64,000 bases of DNA from Prevotella sp. (GCA_017475005.1 JAFVGI010000024.1:59373-123372), one strand, 5' to 3'. Shown: positions 34,833 through 44,800, counted from the first letter of the stretch. Numbers and translations are program-made. Notes: generated by a model not told the origin, from the sequence alone.

Positions 34833-37096
34833 TGGATAACATTCCTTCTTTAATACAGGATCTTGCCCTGATTCTCGTCACAGCGGGAGTTGTGACGTTG
34901 ATATTCAAGAAACTCAAGCAGCCGCTTGTGCTTGGATATATCATGGCAGGATTCCTTGTTTCACCGAACTTTCCTCTTACGGTATCCGTCGTTGACAACG
35001 AGAATATCGAGATATGGGGCAACATCGGCGTTATGTTTCTTCTCTTCACTTTGGGCTTGGACTTCTCGTTCAAGAAAATCCTGAAGATGGGAATGGCTCC
35101 GATTATCGCTGCCCTCACCATTGTTTTCTCGATGATGATGATAGGTATTCTCGTGTCGCGTATCTTCGGCTGGTCGCAGATGAATGGTATGTTCCTTGCC
35201 GGCATGCTTGCCATGTCGTCCACAACCATCATCTATAAGGCCTTCGACGATATGGGGCTGAAGCAACAGCAGTTCTCGGGCCTCGTCATGAGTGTGCTGA
35301 TACTGGAGGACATCCTCGCCATCGTCATGATGGTCGTGCTGGGTGCTCTTGCCGGCGGTGGGTCACCTGATGGCGGCATGATGGTGCAAATGGTACTCTA
35401 CATCGGATTCGTCATCATCATCTGGTTTGTGATAGGACTGTTCCTGATTCCTACATTCCTGCGCCGCGTGAGGCCTCTTATGAATGAAGAGGTGCTGCTT
35501 ATCGTGGCTCTCGGTATGTGCTGCCTTATGGCGGTGCTTTCCACAAAGGCCGGTTTCAGCTCTGCCTTCGGAGCCTTCGTGATGGGCAGCATACTTGCCG
35601 AAACGGTAGAGGCAAAGAAGATAGAGAAGGTAGTGGCTCCCGTAAAAGACCTCTTCGGAGCCATCTTCTTCGTATCTGTCGGTATGCTGGTAGATGCCCA
35701 GATTATTGTTGACCAGTGGCTGACGATTGTTGTCATCACGATAGCAATACTCCTGGGCCAGAGCATCTTCGGCACCTTCGGCTTCATGCTTTCCGGACAG
35801 CCGCTGAGGACGGCAATGCGATGCGGCTTCTCCATGGCGCAAATAGGCGAATTTGCCTTCATCATAGCTTCCCTTGGACTGTCGCTGCACGTATTGAGCG
35901 ATGTCGTATATCCTGTTGTGGTGACGGTATCTGTCGTAACGACATTCCTCACCCCGTACATGATACGCCTTGCAGTGCCGGCATACGAGACTCTTGAGAA
36001 GCGCCTGCCTGAAAGTTGGATTTCCCTCATCAACCGCATCTCGGACATCGCACCGTCAGGACGCCACAACAACACAGGCGGTTACTGGAGGCCGCTACTC
36101 CGTCAGATGTGTGTCAACACTCTCATATACTCCTGTCTGACAATTGCCATCATTGCCTTCATGGAAGCCTTCACGCTGCCCGTCGTGCGCCGCATCATGC
36201 CGCCTCACTACGAAATGGGGGCTGACATCACCGTAGGCGTTGTGACGCTACTCCTTATGTCACCGTTCCTGCGTGCTATGGTGATGAAGAAGAACAAGAG
36301 CGAGGAATTCCACTCCCTGTGGGTGTCACGAGGCAACAGGGCACCGCTAATATTTACCATCTTCGTAAGAATCATCATTGCCATGGCATTCATCTTCTAT
36401 GTCTGCTACATGGTGACGGAATTCAACTATGCCATCCTGATATGCGTGGCATTGGGGTTGGTAATCCTCATGATAATGTCGCGATGGCTCAAGGCCAGCT
36501 CTATAAAGATTGAACGTCTCTTCATCCAGAATCTCCGTTCCAAGGATTACGCCCTGCGTGCCAGCGGTGCCAAGAGGCCATTGTTTGAGGGACGCCTGCT
36601 TGACCGCGACATACACATTGCCACCGTCGATGTTCCGCACAACTCTCTTTGGGGAGGCAAGGCGTTGCGCGACCTCGACCTGGGCAACCGCTTCGGTGTG
36701 CACGTCAGTAGCATCATGCGTGGCTACAAGAAGATAAACATTCCGTCAGGCAGTGATATCGTCTTCCCTCTCGACCAACTCAATGTCATCGGTACTGACG
36801 AACAGCTGGCAAAGCTCAATGCTGCCTTGCAACAGGAGGTGGAGCCTGAGATGCTGGACCTCGACGGAAAGGACATGCAGCTGAAGCGATTCGGCATTTC
36901 GCCTGACAGCCCGTTTGTCGGGAAATCGCTCATCACGAGCCACCTCCGCGACAAGTACAACTGTATGTTCATCGGTCTGGAAGAGGATGAAGACAAACTC
37001 ATCAACATCACCCCACTCTATATGTTCCAGCCTGCGGACATCATCTGGGTGGTAGGCGAAGAAGATGACATCAAACGACTGTCAGAAGATATATAA
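34832..37096 (+). CDS. cation:proton antiporter (CPA2/KefB-like) with C-terminal TrkA_C domains
   Basis: 754 residues starting with GTG at 34832, which shares its G with the TAG stop of the previous gene. Seen: about 12 hydrophobic helices in residues 1-380 with the CPA core (LFTLGLDFSFKKIL, MLAMSSTTIIYKAF, FGAFVMGSILAET), a second membrane segment (about 430-550), and a soluble C-terminus with two TrkA_C-like regions (GRLLDRDIHIATVDVP; RFGISPDSPFVGKSL). It exchanges Na+ or K+ for H+. Placed in the same transcript as the Etf genes, it may balance ions in step with Rnf, which is inference. Confidence 0.9.
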   Translation: MDNIPSLIQDLALILVTAGVVTLIFKKLKQPLVLGYIMAGFLVSPNFPLTVSVVDNENIEIWGNIGVMFLLFTLGLDFSFKKILKMGMAPIIAALTIVFSMMMIGILVSRIFGWSQMNGMFLAGMLAMSSTTIIYKAFDDMGLKQQQFSGLVMSVLILEDILAIVMMVVLGALAGGGSPDGGMMVQMVLYIGFVIIIWFVIGLFLIPTFLRRVRPLMNEEVLLIVALGMCCLMAVLSTKAGFSSAFGAFVMGSILAETVEAKKIEKVVAPVKDLFGAIFFVSVGMLVDAQIIVDQWLTIVVITIAILLGQSIFGTFGFMLSGQPLRTAMRCGFSMAQIGEFAFIIASLGLSLHVLSDVVYPVVVTVSVVTTFLTPYMIRLAVPAYETLEKRLPESWISLINRISDIAPSGRHNNTGGYWRPLLRQMCVNTLIYSCLTIAIIAFMEAFTLPVVRRIMPPHYEMGADITVGVVTLLLMSPFLRAMVMKKNKSEEFHSLWVSRGNRAPLIFTIFVRIIIAMAFIFYVCYMVTEFNYAILICVALGLVILMIMSRWLKASSIKIERLFIQNLRSKDYALRASGAKRPLFEGRLLDRDIHIATVDVPHNSLWGGKALRDLDLGNRFGVHVSSIMRGYKKINIPSGSDIVFPLDQLNVIGTDEQLAKLNAALQQEVEPEMLDLDGKDMQLKRFGISPDSPFVGKSLITSHLRDKYNCMFIGLEEDEDKLINITPLYMFQPADIIWVVGEEDDIKRLSEDI

Positions 37097-37119
37097 GTGA
37101 CCTTTGACCTTTTAAAACC

Positions 37120-37467
37120 ATGCTCAACGAGGACAAGAATCTGAAGACATACTACACCGTCAGGGAGGTAGCTGAGATGTTCAACATTTCAGACTCCACC
37201 CTCAGATATTGGGAGACAGAGTTTCCCAATTTGAAGCCTCGCGTAGTGAAGTCGAGCAGGGCGCGCATGTATGCAGCCAAAGACCTTGAGGACATCAAGA
37301 AGATATACAACCTGGTGAAGGTGCGCGGCTTCAAACTCGCTGCCGCAAAGAAAATGCTGCAGGCCAACCCCTCCGGCGTCGACCGCACCGCCGACATGAT
37401 TGAGAAACTGACATCCATAAAGGAAGAACTGCTGAAGATAAAGGCAGCACTCGACAATATTAACTAA
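37120..37467 (+). CDS. MerR-family transcriptional regulator
   Basis: 115 residues. Seen: an N-terminal winged-helix of the MerR type (YYTVREVAEMFNISDSTLRY, WETEFPNLKP, Y.AKDLEDIKKIYNLV) and a short helical C-terminus (EKLTSIKEELLKIKAAL) for dimerisation, with no metal-binding cysteines. The short effectorless form is common in Bacteroidota. Starts 23 bp after the antiporter gene. Target promoters unknown. Confidence 0.92.
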   Translation: MLNEDKNLKTYYTVREVAEMFNISDSTLRYWETEFPNLKPRVVKSSRARMYAAKDLEDIKKIYNLVKVRGFKLAAAKKMLQANPSGVDRTADMIEKLTSIKEELLKIKAALDNIN

Positions 37468-37469
37468 CA

Positions 37470-37497
37470 AGTCCTATAAGACCAATAGGACTAATAA
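37470..37497 (+). repeat. 9-bp repeats, CCTATAAGA/CCAATAGGA type
   Basis: Short block between the MerR and HIT genes built of 9-bp units (CCTATAAGA, CCAATAGGA, CTAATAATA), like those at 8500-8534 and 61441-61475. Confidence 0.6.
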
Positions 37498-37509
37498 TAA
37501 AGAAAGATT

Positions 37510-37935
37510 ATGTACAGTGACCCTAAAGATTGTCTCTATTGCACTAATAACGAGACCCAGAAATCATTGATGATAGAAATCTGTCATCTTCGTGTTTCAC
37601 GCGTATTCCTGTTCAAGGAACAAACCTACCACGGCCGTTGCCTCGTGGCATACGACAAGCATGTCAACGACCTCAACGAACTCTCTGACCAGGAGCGCAA
37701 CGACTTCATGGCCGACGTGGCACAGACCACACGCGCCATGCAGAAGGTGTTCAATCCTGAGAAGATTAACTACGGAGCATTCTCCGATACTCTCTGCCAC
37801 CTGCACTTCCACCTCGTGCCGAAGTATGTCGGCGGCCCTGACTATCCCGGCCTCTTCCGCATGAATCCGCAGGAGGTATATCTCTCCGACCAGGAGTATC
37901 AGGACATGATAGCAAAGATAAAAGCCGCGCTGTAG
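37510..37935 (+). CDS. HIT family protein (nucleotide hydrolase/transferase)
   Basis: 141 residues. Seen: the histidine triad HLHFHLVPK (about residues 97-105, HxHxHxx pattern), upstream CLYCTNNETQ (possible zinc pair with a later Cys), and an N-terminal region GRCLVAYDKHVNDLNELSDQE. HIT enzymes cleave nucleotide phosphoramidates or dinucleotides. Between MerR (42 bp) and manA (1 bp) in one operon. Confidence 0.92.
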   Translation: MYSDPKDCLYCTNNETQKSLMIEICHLRVSRVFLFKEQTYHGRCLVAYDKHVNDLNELSDQERNDFMADVAQTTRAMQKVFNPEKINYGAFSDTLCHLHFHLVPKYVGGPDYPGLFRMNPQEVYLSDQEYQDMIAKIKAAL

Positions 37936-37936
37936 A

Positions 37937-39001
37937 ATGTCCTGTCATTACCCTCTACTTTTCGAGAAAAACATCCATACCCTCGTATGGGGCACGGAGT
38001 CGTGGGAAGTGTCTGCCGTTCCCAGCAGCCCCTGCACCGTTGCCAACGGTCCGCTGAAGGGACGCGACATCATCAGCGTCATCGACGAATTCGGTCCCGA
38101 CATCCTCGGCGATGCTGTCTATGAGGAGTATGGCGGCAAGTTGCCGCTGCTCGTGAAATTCATCGATGCCAAGAAAGACCTCTCCATACAGGTACACCCC
38201 GACGACCAGCTTGCCATGGAGCGCCATCAGTGCTTCGGCAAGACCGAGATGTGGTATATCATCGCTGCCGAGCCCGGAGCATCCATCCTCGCCGGTTTCA
38301 AGGAAGAACTGACGCCCGAGGACTATAAGCGTCGCGTTGCCGACGGCACCATCGTCAATGCTCTGGCACGCCATGAGGTACATCCTGGCGACGTCTTCTA
38401 CATCCCTGCCGGACGCGTGCATGCCATCTGTGGCGGAGTATATCTGGCAGAGGTGCAGCAGAGCAGCGACATCACCTACCGCCTCTACGACTACAACCGT
38501 CCGGGCCTTGACGGCAAGCCGCGTCAGCTGCATACGGAACAGGCTGCCGATGCCATCAACTTCCGCGTAGAACGCGACTACCGCACCTATTACGGCAATA
38601 CCGTAGGCCATGCGGCAAAGGTCATCGACACGCCGTTCTTCGACGTCCGCGTGATGGACCTTGACAAACGCTCCCTCGCCAACGGACAGCCACTCGTGCT
38701 GTCGGGAAGGCCAAAGGGATTCCATCGCAAGCTGAAGAAATACAACTCCTTCATCATCTCTATGTGCATCAGCGGCAAGTGCCAGATAAACCTACGCAAC
38801 ACCGACCAGCCCATACAGATGCTCGGCAACAAGGAGACGCTGCCGCAGTCCGTTGTCCTCTCAGCCGGTGAGAGCTGTCTCATCCCAGCCTGCTGTGCCG
38901 ACTACGACATCACCCCCATCAGCCTCGACACACGCATCCTTGAAACCCACATCGACCGCCGGAAAAAATCATGGTGGAAGAAGATAACGGTTAAAGGTTA
39001 A
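37937..39001 (+). CDS. manA: mannose-6-phosphate isomerase (class I type, cupin)
   Basis: 354 residues. It interconverts mannose-6-phosphate and fructose-6-phosphate. Seen: the metal-binding stretch IDAKKDLSIQVHPDDQLA (His), GKTEMWYII (Glu), the second His in IPAGRVHAICGG, and a C-terminal cupin half. The start is one base after the HIT stop. The final codons (ACG GTT AAA GGT TAA) lie in GGTTAAA/GGTTAAC heptamers, so both the last residues TVKG and the stop come from a repeat. Confidence 0.9.
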   Translation: MSCHYPLLFEKNIHTLVWGTESWEVSAVPSSPCTVANGPLKGRDIISVIDEFGPDILGDAVYEEYGGKLPLLVKFIDAKKDLSIQVHPDDQLAMERHQCFGKTEMWYIIAAEPGASILAGFKEELTPEDYKRRVADGTIVNALARHEVHPGDVFYIPAGRVHAICGGVYLAEVQQSSDITYRLYDYNRPGLDGKPRQLHTEQAADAINFRVERDYRTYYGNTVGHAAKVIDTPFFDVRVMDLDKRSLANGQPLVLSGRPKGFHRKLKKYNSFIISMCISGKCQINLRNTDQPIQMLGNKETLPQSVVLSAGESCLIPACCADYDITPISLDTRILETHIDRRKKSWWKKITVKG

Positions 39002-39292
39002 CGAGAATGGCGCAGATGCAATCAAGCATTCTGCGCCATTTAACTTTCAATCTGTTTGCTATAATTTTAAGTTATTGTTATGTATGTTTTTGTCCGCTGA
39101 GGGCTCAGAGGCACCTTTGTAACCTTGCAGAAGCACCGCTGAGTGTGCAGAGTCTATTCTGCTTCCGCGCAGCACCACCGCACCGGCAGAGGGCGACCTC
39201 CTTGATTGTTACTTTGATTTATATCCTCGCGTTTGTTTTAAATGACTTAGAAAAGAAGCGCGAGGCATCTTTGATAAACGGCTTTATTTCCT
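39002..39292. other. convergent intergenic region manA/porV
   Basis: About 290 bp. It holds the inverted repeat at 39008-39038 and a weaker hairpin CCTCGCG (39225-39231)/CGCGAGG (39259-39265) with a 27-nt loop that could serve porV as a terminator. The middle (39070-39210) is GC-richer, but no gene is supported. Confidence 0.6.
39008..39038. terminator. inverted repeat, copy 2, convergent junction manA/porV
   Basis: Arms TGGCGCAGATGC and GCATTCTGCGCCA with a 6-nt loop, same element as at 11008 and 61481; slightly shortened centre. Begins 7 bp after the manA stop. Confidence 0.75.
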
Positions 39293-40498
39293 TTACTTTC
39301 TTCCGAAGAGGTCTTTTATGCCGTCGATGTCGAAGGCGAGTGAGAAGCGGAGGGTTTGGTCAAGAGGGTTGCTTGACGCTGTAGAGATGACGTAGGCGGC
39401 ATCCAGCGAGAAGGCGCTCATCTTGAAACCTGCACCGATGGTGAAGTACTTACGGTTACCCTTTGTCTCGGCCTCGTCGTGATAACCGGCGCGAACAGAG
39501 AAACGGTCGTTGTAGCAATATTCGGCACCGATGCTCCACTGTATCTCCTTCATCTCTTCCTTGAAACCACCAGGGGCATCGCCAAAGCTCTTGAAGATAC
39601 CGGCAATGGAACCAACGTTGTAATATACCTCGTCGGCATACTGCTCAAGGTTCACAGCAGTAGTCTTACCTTCGGCAACAGCCTTCTCGTACTGCTCCGT
39701 TGTAGGATAGGTAGGCACGAGGAGTTTGTTGACATCAGTAGCAATGGTGATGGCATTGTATTCGTCGATGGGCACCTTGAGAGATGCACCGAGACGCAGG
39801 TTGGTAGGAATGAATTCCGACCTGTCGGTACCGGTAAGATTCATCTTTGAACCGATGTTGCTGATATTGAAACCAAGACCGAGCTGACACTCACGCTTGC
39901 CGATATTGATGTAGTTCTGATAGTATCCCGCAATGTCGGCAGCGAAGGCGCCGGAGGTCTTCTTCTCCTCAGTAGAACTGTAGGACATGTCGGAGAACAT
40001 ATACCTTACGGCAGCACCAAGGGAGAATTTCTCTGACAGCATCATAGAATAACCCGCATCGATACTCATCTCGTAAGGCTTGATGGTCATGTCGTAGGTA
40101 TCGCCGGTGCCGCCTGAAGAAGTATATACCTCACCAAGAGAGAAATAGTGCAAAGAGGCAGAAACGGCGCTGTTGTCACCAATTCTGTAGTAGCCCGACA
40201 GGTATGCTATGTTCATATCGTTGACGAGTTTGCGCAACCATGGGGTGTAGTTGAGCTGCACGCCAGCCTTCGAAATAGCAAACGGATACTTTGCGGGGTT
40301 CCAGTATTGTGACGACACATCTGCCTCGGTAGCAACACCCACATCACCCATACCGCCGGCACGGGCATCAGGAGCGATATTCTGACTCACCATAGCCGTA
40401 TGCACAGGGTTGAAGAGGGTTTGCTTGTCCTGGGCATTGGCTGCCGTCGTCAGCATAAGGGCTGACAACAGAAAGAGGATTTTGATTTTGTTTGTCAT
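39293..40498 (-). CDS. porV: type IX secretion outer-membrane protein PorV
   Basis: 401 residues with a signal peptide (MTNKIKILFLLSALMLTTAANAQ). PorV is a FadL-like 14-strand barrel that shuttles cargo from the T9SS translocon to the attachment complex. Seen: the family opening NIAPDARAGGMGDVGVATEAD followed by SSQYWNPAKYPFA, then alternating amphipathic strands to the end. Encoded 29 bp after porU, the usual porU-porV order. Confidence 0.95.
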   Translation of the reverse strand: MTNKIKILFLLSALMLTTAANAQDKQTLFNPVHTAMVSQNIAPDARAGGMGDVGVATEADVSSQYWNPAKYPFAISKAGVQLNYTPWLRKLVNDMNIAYLSGYYRIGDNSAVSASLHYFSLGEVYTSSGGTGDTYDMTIKPYEMSIDAGYSMMLSEKFSLGAAVRYMFSDMSYSSTEEKKTSGAFAADIAGYYQNYINIGKRECQLGLGFNISNIGSKMNLTGTDRSEFIPTNLRLGASLKVPIDEYNAITIATDVNKLLVPTYPTTEQYEKAVAEGKTTAVNLEQYADEVYYNVGSIAGIFKSFGDAPGGFKEEMKEIQWSIGAEYCYNDRFSVRAGYHDEAETKGNRKYFTIGAGFKMSAFSLDAAYVISTASSNPLDQTLRFSLAFDIDGIKDLFGRK

Positions 40499-40527
40499 TT
40501 ATTTCAAATTTATGTTGTTGTTCGTCA

Positions 40528-43500
40528 TTAATATCCTATCAGGAGTTTCTTTGTCTTTGAGACGTATCTTGACTTGTCGCATGAGATTCTTACACGGTAG
40601 AGGTACATGCCCTGTGAGAGGCCGGATGCCGTCCACTTGTAGTATGTTGTAGGCTTGGTGGCAGAGAAGGTATCGCTCCACTGCAGCTGGCCGACGATGC
40701 GGCCCGTCATATCGATGATGTCGATGTTCACCTCTGCCTCAGAGCCCTGCAGGTCGTGGGTGACGTAGAACGTGATGTTCTCGCCCATCTTAGCAGGATT
40801 TGGCGATACAAAGACATCGGCAATAGTTGGTTCGAACCCCTTCACGACATTGAAGTCGAGGGATACCTGGCTGGTATTGTTGAGCACATCCCATGCACGG
40901 AAGGTCAGGGAGTGCTTGCCCAAAGAGAGGTTTGGCAATACGTACCATGTAGAACCGGAGGTATAACTGTCGGTATTGAAAGTGAAGTTGTCGTTAAGGT
41001 TATAAGTCATCTCGGCACTGCCGTCAATAATGAGTTCCATATAGTGTCCCAGCGACGACTCTGCAACGTTGATGCCGTCGGCATCGTTTATCTCTGCCAC
41101 AAAGAATGGCGTGCGGCCTACATTGCCGCCATTGACAAACGACGGAGTATTCAGGTAAGAATAAATGGCAGGACCGATAGAGTCATTTACGGTTTCCTCC
41201 ATGCCATAAGGATAAATCGAGGTATCATGACCGTTTGCCGACACCTTATTGTTCTCGTCGAAGGCATAGAGCACCATCAGGCCGTTGGCATTCTCGTCAT
41301 AGATATCCTTCGGTACACGGAAGGTGAAACGGTACTGTCCGCCAGTGACTGTTGTAGAACCCGTGAAGATATTGGAATCATAGTCCTCATACTGGAAGCG
41401 TGTGTCGGAATCGTCTGACTGCCCACGACAGATGATGGTCTGCTTGGCATCCTTCACCGTGCTGTTAAGCTTGCCGTTAAAGCCCGTTGCTGTCTGACCG
41501 TCACGCGTCTCAATATGTCCCTCTACGGTTACGGTGCTGAGAGCCTTCGTCTGTATCTGGTTACCGGCTGCAATGCCGTTAATCTTATCTACCTTTACGC
41601 TGTATGTAGGTATGGCAAGCGTCATCGCAGGATCTCCCAGAAGGGCGTAGTGATGCTTGTTGACAGTGAGGTCGGCGCCTGTCGTTATCAACTGATTCTT
41701 TGCACGACGCTGCACCTCACCAAGGGTCAATGGCTTTCCGTTGCCGTCATAAGTAAACAGATTGTCCATCATGTATTTGTCTATCTTCGCATTGTATGTC
41801 TCATATACTGCACGGACAGCACCATAGGAGGCAATGGCACCACCATCCTTGTTCAGCAGCAACTGTTCACCAATGGTACTGTGGGTGTAGTCATAAGGCA
41901 TCGTCTCACAGGCTGCCATAATCCACATGGAGTAGTTATCGCCCTTAAATTTCTTCACGTCATCAAGCGTCAGTATCTTCTCATGGCTCAACTGCGTCCA
42001 GGAACCGTGGCCACCATAGTTCATAATGAGCTGGCCATCGTTCTGCAACTGCTTGATAAGTGTCTCTACGACAGGATATCTGTTGCCGGTGGATGTTTTC
42101 TTCAGGACATAGGCATCTGCCATAATCTTCGTCACGTCATAACCGCCGCGCGCTATCATCTCGTCTGCCATGTCATTGATAAACTTCATGTGGCTGTTCT
42201 CGTCACCATCATCGCCAATGAATGTGATGCCGTTCTGCCAATTACCTGACGGAGATTTCTCGACGTAATCCACTATCTTATCGACAACATGTTTTGCTTC
42301 CGAATCAGTGGTAACAGGGATGCGCCCTACCCCACAGTCAATCTGCATATTGGTCTGCACAATGCCGTCAGCATGCACCGTCATGCCGTCCTGCAATATG
42401 GCAACGAAATCATCAATAGGCACTGACTTCGTCTTATCATAGGAATTATAGGTCTCATAGGCAAGGAGGTAGTCGTCAACAGAATAGCCTGCTGTAAGGG
42501 TCTTCATTCTGTTATCCCAAATACAATCGCCCAGCAGGAGCACATTCTTCACCCCGCCATCGCTGCTCTTGTCGTAGAACATCTTCAGGTACCTACGATA
42601 AGCCGATACGTCGGGCGTGCCGCTGGAGAACTCATTATATAACTCGTTTGCAGGAACAATGCGATATGTCATTCCGTCATGTGTAGCATGGAGGTCACCA
42701 AGACGCTTCGCCTGATTGTACAGTTTCTTTGATGTCGGAATAATAATGACATAATCCACAACTTCGTCAGCGTGATGGTTTTGGTTTGCGACATTCTCCA
42801 CATACTCTGCTGCAGGCAAACTGCTGCTAAGGGCATAGGACTTTGGGGTTTCGGATGTCGCCAGTATGTAATCAATTCTTATAGGACCGCCACTTGTGCA
42901 TGAGACTGTGACAGGCAATGTACTACCAGAGCCACTACACTTGAACGTAACAGTCTCGAACATCGTAACCTGTTCGTCGGAGTTTGTCTTTATAGTGCCG
43001 CTCTTGCTTGCTCCGTTTGCAGAAACAGTATAATTGGCATTTGCTGCCGTAAGCACGGCCGTAACGGTAATCTCACCTGGATTGTCGGGCACAGAGAGGT
43101 ATTTAGTCCTTGTTCTACCTGCCAAATACGTTTCAGACTCCACTAATTCACGACCCATCTCATACCACGCAAATTCATCATTCTCATACAAATCGTGATA
43201 GGCCACACTATTTGCCGAAGCACTGCTGAGCAATTCAGCCTCAGAACACTCTTTTCTTGCGCCGTCTGTCTGAGTGATGAAATAGTATCCGTAGTCTGAA
43301 TATGGATTCCTTGTGCGTTTTGTTGCGGTATTGTCGGTATATGATACAGGACCGTATGCATAGAAATACAACTGTCCATCCTTTGGACATACAGCGACCT
43401 CTGGCAAATCATCATGGGCCGCAATCCACTCTTGTGTCAACTGCTCTGGCACCAAAGCGCCACCGAATCCATAAATCTTCACCTTGGAAATGTCGGAGAA

Positions 43501-44061
43501 CCCAGCCTGTGAGATAACATCAGGCGTTAGACGGCAGATACCGCTCTCGCTGACACGAATCTTTGCCCACGTTCCGGAAGCCAACACTGAGGACGAAGAA
43601 TATGACGAAGCAGTCATTGTCAATGCAGAGGCACGCGATGCAGACCTCGCAGCACTTTGGGACGCTCCAGAATTACGTAATGCCACACTCCACTGTGGAA
43701 CGTAATCGGTAACCTCATATAATTTGCCGTCTCGTTCTACAATAGGATTGAAAGAAGCACGCAAAACGGCTTCCTTTCTATCTACAAAGATATCGTAACC
43801 AACGGTTGGACTTTCGGGAAGAACAAGATTTTCTCTCTCTATCTTTTTGCGATATTTTCGTGCAACCTTGCGCTTTAAAGGAGTATAGTCAGGATAAAGG
43901 ATTCGCATTGTGTAAGCAGAATCCTTATAGTTTCCGAACAAGGGATGGAACTCATTCTTGGGTTCGTCAATCTCCCTGCTCGCCAACTTATACATATCCT
44001 GTGCCGACGCCATAACAGGCATCAGCAACAAAAGTAATATAATACGTATTATCTGCACCAA
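40528..44061 (-). CDS. porU: type IX secretion sortase PorU (gingipain-type C25 peptidase)
   Basis: 1177 residues with a signal peptide (MVQIIRIILLLLLMPVMASA). PorU removes the C-terminal signal of T9SS cargo and joins the cargo to anionic LPS at the surface. Seen: N-terminal beta domains, the C25 peptidase domain (about 430-800) with the catalytic His in NYGGHGSWTQ (about 683) and Cys in WIMAACETMPYD (about 715), and a C-terminal domain (about 1090-1177) ending in a CTD-like segment (SQGMYLYRVRI). Overlaps the FAH gene by 13 bp and precedes porV. Confidence 0.95.
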   Translation of the reverse strand: MVQIIRIILLLLLMPVMASAQDMYKLASREIDEPKNEFHPLFGNYKDSAYTMRILYPDYTPLKRKVARKYRKKIERENLVLPESPTVGYDIFVDRKEAVLRASFNPIVERDGKLYEVTDYVPQWSVALRNSGASQSAARSASRASALTMTASSYSSSSVLASGTWAKIRVSESGICRLTPDVISQAGFSDISKVKIYGFGGALVPEQLTQEWIAAHDDLPEVAVCPKDGQLYFYAYGPVSYTDNTATKRTRNPYSDYGYYFITQTDGARKECSEAELLSSASANSVAYHDLYENDEFAWYEMGRELVESETYLAGRTRTKYLSVPDNPGEITVTAVLTAANANYTVSANGASKSGTIKTNSDEQVTMFETVTFKCSGSGSTLPVTVSCTSGGPIRIDYILATSETPKSYALSSSLPAAEYVENVANQNHHADEVVDYVIIIPTSKKLYNQAKRLGDLHATHDGMTYRIVPANELYNEFSSGTPDVSAYRRYLKMFYDKSSDGGVKNVLLLGDCIWDNRMKTLTAGYSVDDYLLAYETYNSYDKTKSVPIDDFVAILQDGMTVHADGIVQTNMQIDCGVGRIPVTTDSEAKHVVDKIVDYVEKSPSGNWQNGITFIGDDGDENSHMKFINDMADEMIARGGYDVTKIMADAYVLKKTSTGNRYPVVETLIKQLQNDGQLIMNYGGHGSWTQLSHEKILTLDDVKKFKGDNYSMWIMAACETMPYDYTHSTIGEQLLLNKDGGAIASYGAVRAVYETYNAKIDKYMMDNLFTYDGNGKPLTLGEVQRRAKNQLITTGADLTVNKHHYALLGDPAMTLAIPTYSVKVDKINGIAAGNQIQTKALSTVTVEGHIETRDGQTATGFNGKLNSTVKDAKQTIICRGQSDDSDTRFQYEDYDSNIFTGSTTVTGGQYRFTFRVPKDIYDENANGLMVLYAFDENNKVSANGHDTSIYPYGMEETVNDSIGPAIYSYLNTPSFVNGGNVGRTPFFVAEINDADGINVAESSLGHYMELIIDGSAEMTYNLNDNFTFNTDSYTSGSTWYVLPNLSLGKHSLTFRAWDVLNNTSQVSLDFNVVKGFEPTIADVFVSPNPAKMGENITFYVTHDLQGSEAEVNIDIIDMTGRIVGQLQWSDTFSATKPTTYYKWTASGLSQGMYLYRVRISCDKSRYVSKTKKLLIGY

Positions 44062-44720
44062 AAATCTAATATCTTCTTTTCGTTTAAGAATCCCTCGATA
44101 TGGTCATCTGGCTTTACAGCGCCCACTCCCACAGGGGTTCCGGTATATATCATATCTCCCGTTTTGAGAGTAAAGTATTGCGATATGTAACTTATCAGAC
44201 GGTCAATGGAACACAACATCTCTACAGTGTTTCCTTTCTGTTTCAATTCTCCGTTCATCAACATTGAGAAATCCACAGCCGGACGTTCCTTTCCCTTCAT
44301 CTGCTGCTCGTTCAGCACACTCTCCTTAGGAATCCACTCTCCAATTACCGCCGCTCCGTCAAAGCCCTTCGCTATCTCCCATGGTTGTCCCTCTTCTCGA
44401 AGAGCTTTCTGCATATCACGAGCCGTGAAATCTATTCCGACAGTGAAAGCATCATAGTAGCGATGTGCAAATTGCTCCGGAATACTCTTTCCCAGGCGAC
44501 AGATGCGCACCACAACCTCTGTTTCATAGTCTATGCGCCCCATGAAATCTGGCACAAAGAATGGTTTCCCGTCTTTCAGCAATGAAGAATCAGCTTTCGT
44601 GAAGATGACTGGATTGCGCTCCGTGTCATTATCCGAGGAGCCAACTCCCTTTTGTAATAACGCAGTTTTTATCTCTTTATTGTGCTGAGCATAGTTCATG
44701 CCCACAGCGAATATTTTCAT
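44049..44720 (-). CDS. fumarylacetoacetate hydrolase (FAH) family enzyme
   Basis: 223 residues. Seen: the FAH-fold metal-site segments DYETEVVVRICR and VGIDFTARDMQ and the C-terminal GDMIYTGTPVGVGAVKPDD. Members hydrolyse C-C bonds or decarboxylate/tautomerise oxaloacetate-type compounds; the reaction here cannot be assigned. First gene of the FAH-porU-porV run, overlapping porU by 13 bp. No consensus promoter is visible in the 140 bp upstream, which contain a terminator and 11-bp repeats. Confidence 0.9.
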   Translation of the reverse strand: MKIFAVGMNYAQHNKEIKTALLQKGVGSSDNDTERNPVIFTKADSSLLKDGKPFFVPDFMGRIDYETEVVVRICRLGKSIPEQFAHRYYDAFTVGIDFTARDMQKALREEGQPWEIAKGFDGAAVIGEWIPKESVLNEQQMKGKERPAVDFSMLMNGELKQKGNTVEMLCSIDRLISYISQYFTLKTGDMIYTGTPVGVGAVKPDDHIEGFLNEKKILDFWCR

Positions 44721-44750
44721 TTTTATTTTATTAAGTTTTTATTCCCATTT

Positions 44751-44800
44751 TAACTCTCCTTCTACTCCCTTTTCACTCCCCTTCTCACTCCCCTATAAAG
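44751..44800. repeat. 11-bp repeat block (TTTTCACTCCC type)
   Basis: Imperfect copies of TTTTCACTCCC/CTTCTCACTCC between the tsf terminator and the FAH gene. It is the reverse complement of the block at 17064-17107, and both blocks contain CCCCTATA at one end. Confidence 0.7.
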
